Assembly (NCBI GenBank): GCA_020848515.1 | Contig: JADLIA010000068.1 | Location: 1-32,899, forward strand | Length of the DNA stretch: 32,899 bases | Origin: Rubrivivax sp. | GTDB taxonomy: Bacteria; Pseudomonadota; Gammaproteobacteria; Burkholderiales; Burkholderiaceae_C | Direction of reading: 5' to 3' | In this document: positions 31,155 through 32,899 of the stretch, piece by piece | Layout: each line of letters opens with the position of its first letter | Numbering within the stretch: position 1 is the first letter of the stretch | Made by a program: the position numbers and the translations under genes | Notes under the pieces: generated by a model | What the model saw: the letters and a program-made list of their open reading frames with translations, nothing else | What the model was told of the DNA's origin: nothing | The model's database searches: none

Positions 31155-32282
31155 TCAGGCGCCGAAGAAGCTCTTGAGGCGGTCGGTCCAGCTTTCGGTG
31201 CCGGGTGAGTGCTTGGCGCCGCCTTTTCGCAGCGATTCGTCGAACTCCTTCAGCAGCTTGCGCTGGTGCTCGGTCAGCTTGACCGGCGTTTCGATGCTGA
31301 TGTGGCAGTACAGGTCGCCCGGGTAGGACGAGCGCACGCCCTTGATACCCTTGCCGCGCAGACGAAACTGCTTGCCCGCCTGCGTGCCTTCGGGAATGTC
31401 GATCGCCGCCTTGCCGCTGAGCGTGGGCACCTCGATCTCGCCGCCCAGTGCCGCGGTGGCGAAACCGATCGGCACCACGCAGTGCAGGTCGTCGCCGTCG
31501 CGCTCGAAGATGTCGTGTTTCTTCAGGCGGATCTCGATGAACAGATCGCCCGGCGGCCCGCCGTTGCTGCCCGGCTCACCGTTGCCGGCCGAGCGGATGC
31601 GCATGCCGTCGTCGATGCCGGCGGGGATCTTCACCTCCAGGGTCTTCTGGTTCTTGACCTTGCCCTGGCCGTGGCAGCTGGTGCAGGGGTCCTTGATGAC
31701 CTTGCCTGTGCCGCGGCAGTGCGGGCAGGTCTGCTGCACACTGAAAAAACCCTGGCGCATCTGCACCACGCCCTGGCCGTGGCAGGTGGTGCAGGTGCTG
31801 GCGCTGGTGCCGGGCTTGGCGCCGGAGCCGTGGCAGGTGTCGCAGTCGTCCCAGCTCGGGATGCGGATCTGCGCTTCCTTGCCGGCGGCAGCCTCTTCCA
31901 GCGTGATGTCCATCGCGTAGCTGAGATCGGCGCCGCGGTACACCTGCCGGCCACCGCGCGCGCCACCGCGGCCGCCACCGAAGATGTCGCCGAAGATGTC
32001 GCCAAAGGTCTCGGCAAAGCCGCCGAAGCCTTCTGCTCCGCCGCGCATGTTGGGGTCCACCCCCGCATGGCCGTACTGGTCGTAGGCGGCCTTCTTCTGC
32101 GGGTCGGACAGCATTTCGTAGGCTTCCTTGGCCTCCTTGAACTTGGCCTCGGCGCTCTTGGCGTCACCCTGATTGCGGTCCGGGTGGTACTTCATCGCCA
32201 GCTTGCGATAAGCCTTCTTGATCTCGTCCTCGGACGCGTTCTTGGGAACACCCAGGACTTCGTAGTAATCGCGCTTGGCCAT
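31155..32282 (-). CDS. dnaJ: Chaperone protein DnaJ
   Basis: A 375-residue type I (class A) Hsp40 co-chaperone. The J domain is at 1-70 with the HPD motif ([10 protein letters not shown]). A Gly/Phe-rich linker follows ([21 protein letters not shown]). Four zinc motifs [24 protein letters not shown] and CTSCHGQG come next, and then the C-terminal substrate-binding and dimerisation region. It delivers unfolded clients to DnaK and stimulates its ATPase. [11 protein letters not shown] at 32282 is the family start; the ORF-track ATG at 32297 adds only five residues. It lies 119 bases after dnaK, in the usual dnaK-dnaJ order. Confidence 0.97.
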   Translation of the reverse strand: MAKRDYYEVLGVPKNASEDEIKKAYRKLAMKYHPDRNQGDAKSAEAKFKEAKEAYEMLSDPQKKAAYDQYGHAGVDPNMRGGAEGFGGFAETFGDIFGDIFGGGRGGARGGRQVYRGADLSYAMDITLEEAAAGKEAQIRIPSWDDCDTCHGSGAKPGTSASTCTTCHGQGVVQMRQGFFSVQQTCPHCRGTGKVIKDPCTSCHGQGKVKNQKTLEVKIPAGIDDGMRIRSAGNGEPGSNGGPPGDLFIEIRLKKHDIFERDGDDLHCVVPIGFATAALGGEIEVPTLSGKAAIDIPEGTQAGKQFRLRGKGIKGVRSSYPGDLYCHISIETPVKLTEHQRKLLKEFDESLRKGGAKHSPGTESWTDRLKSFFGA

Positions 32283-32312
32283 CTGCGTTCTTTCCATCTC
32301 TCAAGCAACAAC

Positions 32313-32386
32313 GCCGCGCAGGGTGGTGTCTGTTGCCAGACCTCCTCTGCGCGGCGGGCGCGCGCCGGCCTTTGCGCTGGCCGGCG
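32313..32386 (-). other. Two stem-loops between dnaK and dnaJ
   Basis: GCCGCGCAG (32313-32321) pairs with CTGCGCGGC (32347-32355), with an inner GTCTG-TTGC-CAGAC hairpin. CGCCGGCC (32363-32370) pairs with GGCCGGCG (32379-32386). No T-run follows on the minus strand. They may stabilise the dnaK message or partly reduce readthrough into dnaJ, but this is inferred from structure only. Confidence 0.55.
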
Positions 32387-32401
32387 GCGCGTTCATGGGC
32401 G

Positions 32402-32899
32402 TCAGTCCTTCTTGACTTCCTTGACCTCGGCGTCGACCACGTTGTCGTCGGCGGCCGCGCCGGCTTGCGCGCCTTCCGGGGCAGCGCCGGCGGCCTGGGC
32501 GGCGGCTGCGGCGTCGGCATACATCTTCTCGCCCAGCTTCTGGCTGGCCGTCATGAGGGCCTCGGTCTTGCTTTCGATGTCGGCCTTGTCGTCGCCCTTG
32601 ACGGCTTCTTCCAGGGCCTTGATGGCGGTCTCGATCTTGTCCTTCTCGCCGGCGTCGAGCTTGTCGCCGTGCTCACCGAGCGACTTGCGCACGCTGTGCA
32701 CCATGGCGTCGCCCTGGTTGCGCGCCTGTACCAGCTCGACTTTCTTGTGGTCTTCGGCGGCATTCAGCTCGGCGTCCTTGACCATCTGCTGGATCTCGGA
32801 CTCGGACAGGCCCGAGTTGGCCTTGATGGTGATCTTGTTTTCCTTGCCCGTGCCCTTGTCCTTGGCGCTGACGTGCAGGATGCCGTTGGCGTCGATGTC
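32402..32899 (-). CDS. dnaK: Molecular chaperone DnaK, C-terminal part (5' end cut by window)
   Basis: The last 165 codons of Hsp70. Reading enters at [20 protein letters not shown], the end of the substrate-binding beta domain. It continues through [23 protein letters not shown] into the helical lid and ends in an alanine-rich disordered tail with the conserved acidic end [15 protein letters not shown]. The ATPase domain lies beyond the right edge. The ORF track shows only an internal start at 32785. It heads the dnaK-dnaJ unit, which in betaproteobacteria is usually under sigma-32 control; the promoter is not in the window. Confidence 0.97.
   Translation of the reverse strand, partial: DIDANGILHVSAKDKGTGKENKITIKANSGLSESEIQQMVKDAELNAAEDHKKVELVQARNQGDAMVHSVRKSLGEHGDKLDAGEKDKIETAIKALEEAVKGDDKADIESKTEALMTASQKLGEKMYADAAAAAQAAGAAPEGAQAGAAADDNVVDAEVKEVKKD

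Overview
The window is chromosomal DNA of a high-GC betaproteobacterium. Protein content and gene order (etfBA next to an acyl-CoA dehydrogenase, moxR-DUF58-transglutaminase, paired cyanophycin synthetases, dnaK-dnaJ) fit order Burkholderiales, probably family Comamonadaceae. A dispersed repeat of about 60-65 bp with the core ATAGCTGCyGGCGC, of a kind I associate with Comamonadaceae intergenic regions, occurs eight times and supports this. I see no tRNA, rRNA, CRISPR array, insertion sequence, integrase or prophage gene. Coding density is very high, and no gene-free stretch exceeds 270 bases.

Left part (1-9404): a WrbA-type quinone oxidoreductase cut by the window edge, a divergent LysR regulator, a D-2-hydroxyacid dehydrogenase, RmuC, an MFS transporter, a RidA-family protein on the minus strand, then ComEC (DNA uptake channel) overlapping a small flavodoxin-like protein. 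Middle left (9426-14695, minus strand): a probable operon moxR - DUF58 - transglutaminase (TgpA-like) - lytic transglycosylase MltB, read from right to left. The last two genes overlap, which links a MoxR system to murein cleavage.

Middle (14749-23043, plus strand): a histone-deacetylase-fold amidohydrolase, an ECHDC3-like crotonase lacking the usual catalytic glutamates, an MscS channel, then an acyl-CoA oxidation block: etfB, etfA, a large acyl-CoA dehydrogenase and a nitronate monooxygenase. A strong intrinsic-terminator shape lies only 21 bases before the dehydrogenase start. A bidirectional terminator at 23074-23101 closes the block.

Right part (23143-31028) is the most interesting. A cyanophycin locus carries cphA and an upstream paralogue (CphA') on the minus strand. 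Divergently, 49 bases away, lie an ABC exporter with an unusual N-terminal domain and an overlapping DUF1854 gene. CphA keeps both ligase halves but has lost the HxxEHxxxE motif of the N domain. CphA' keeps HxxEHxxxE and the ATP-grasp half, but has lost the Mur-ligase P-loop and the whole C-terminal Mur domain. The two proteins therefore look like a split of the jobs that one enzyme does in some cyanobacteria. The window ends with dnaJ and the C-terminal part of dnaK.

The second strong signal is the repeat family. Six intergenic copies lie with the same end 2-5 bases from a stop codon or a candidate start codon. Two further copies appear to be read as protein in the same frame, one in the MltB signal peptide and one in ComEC.
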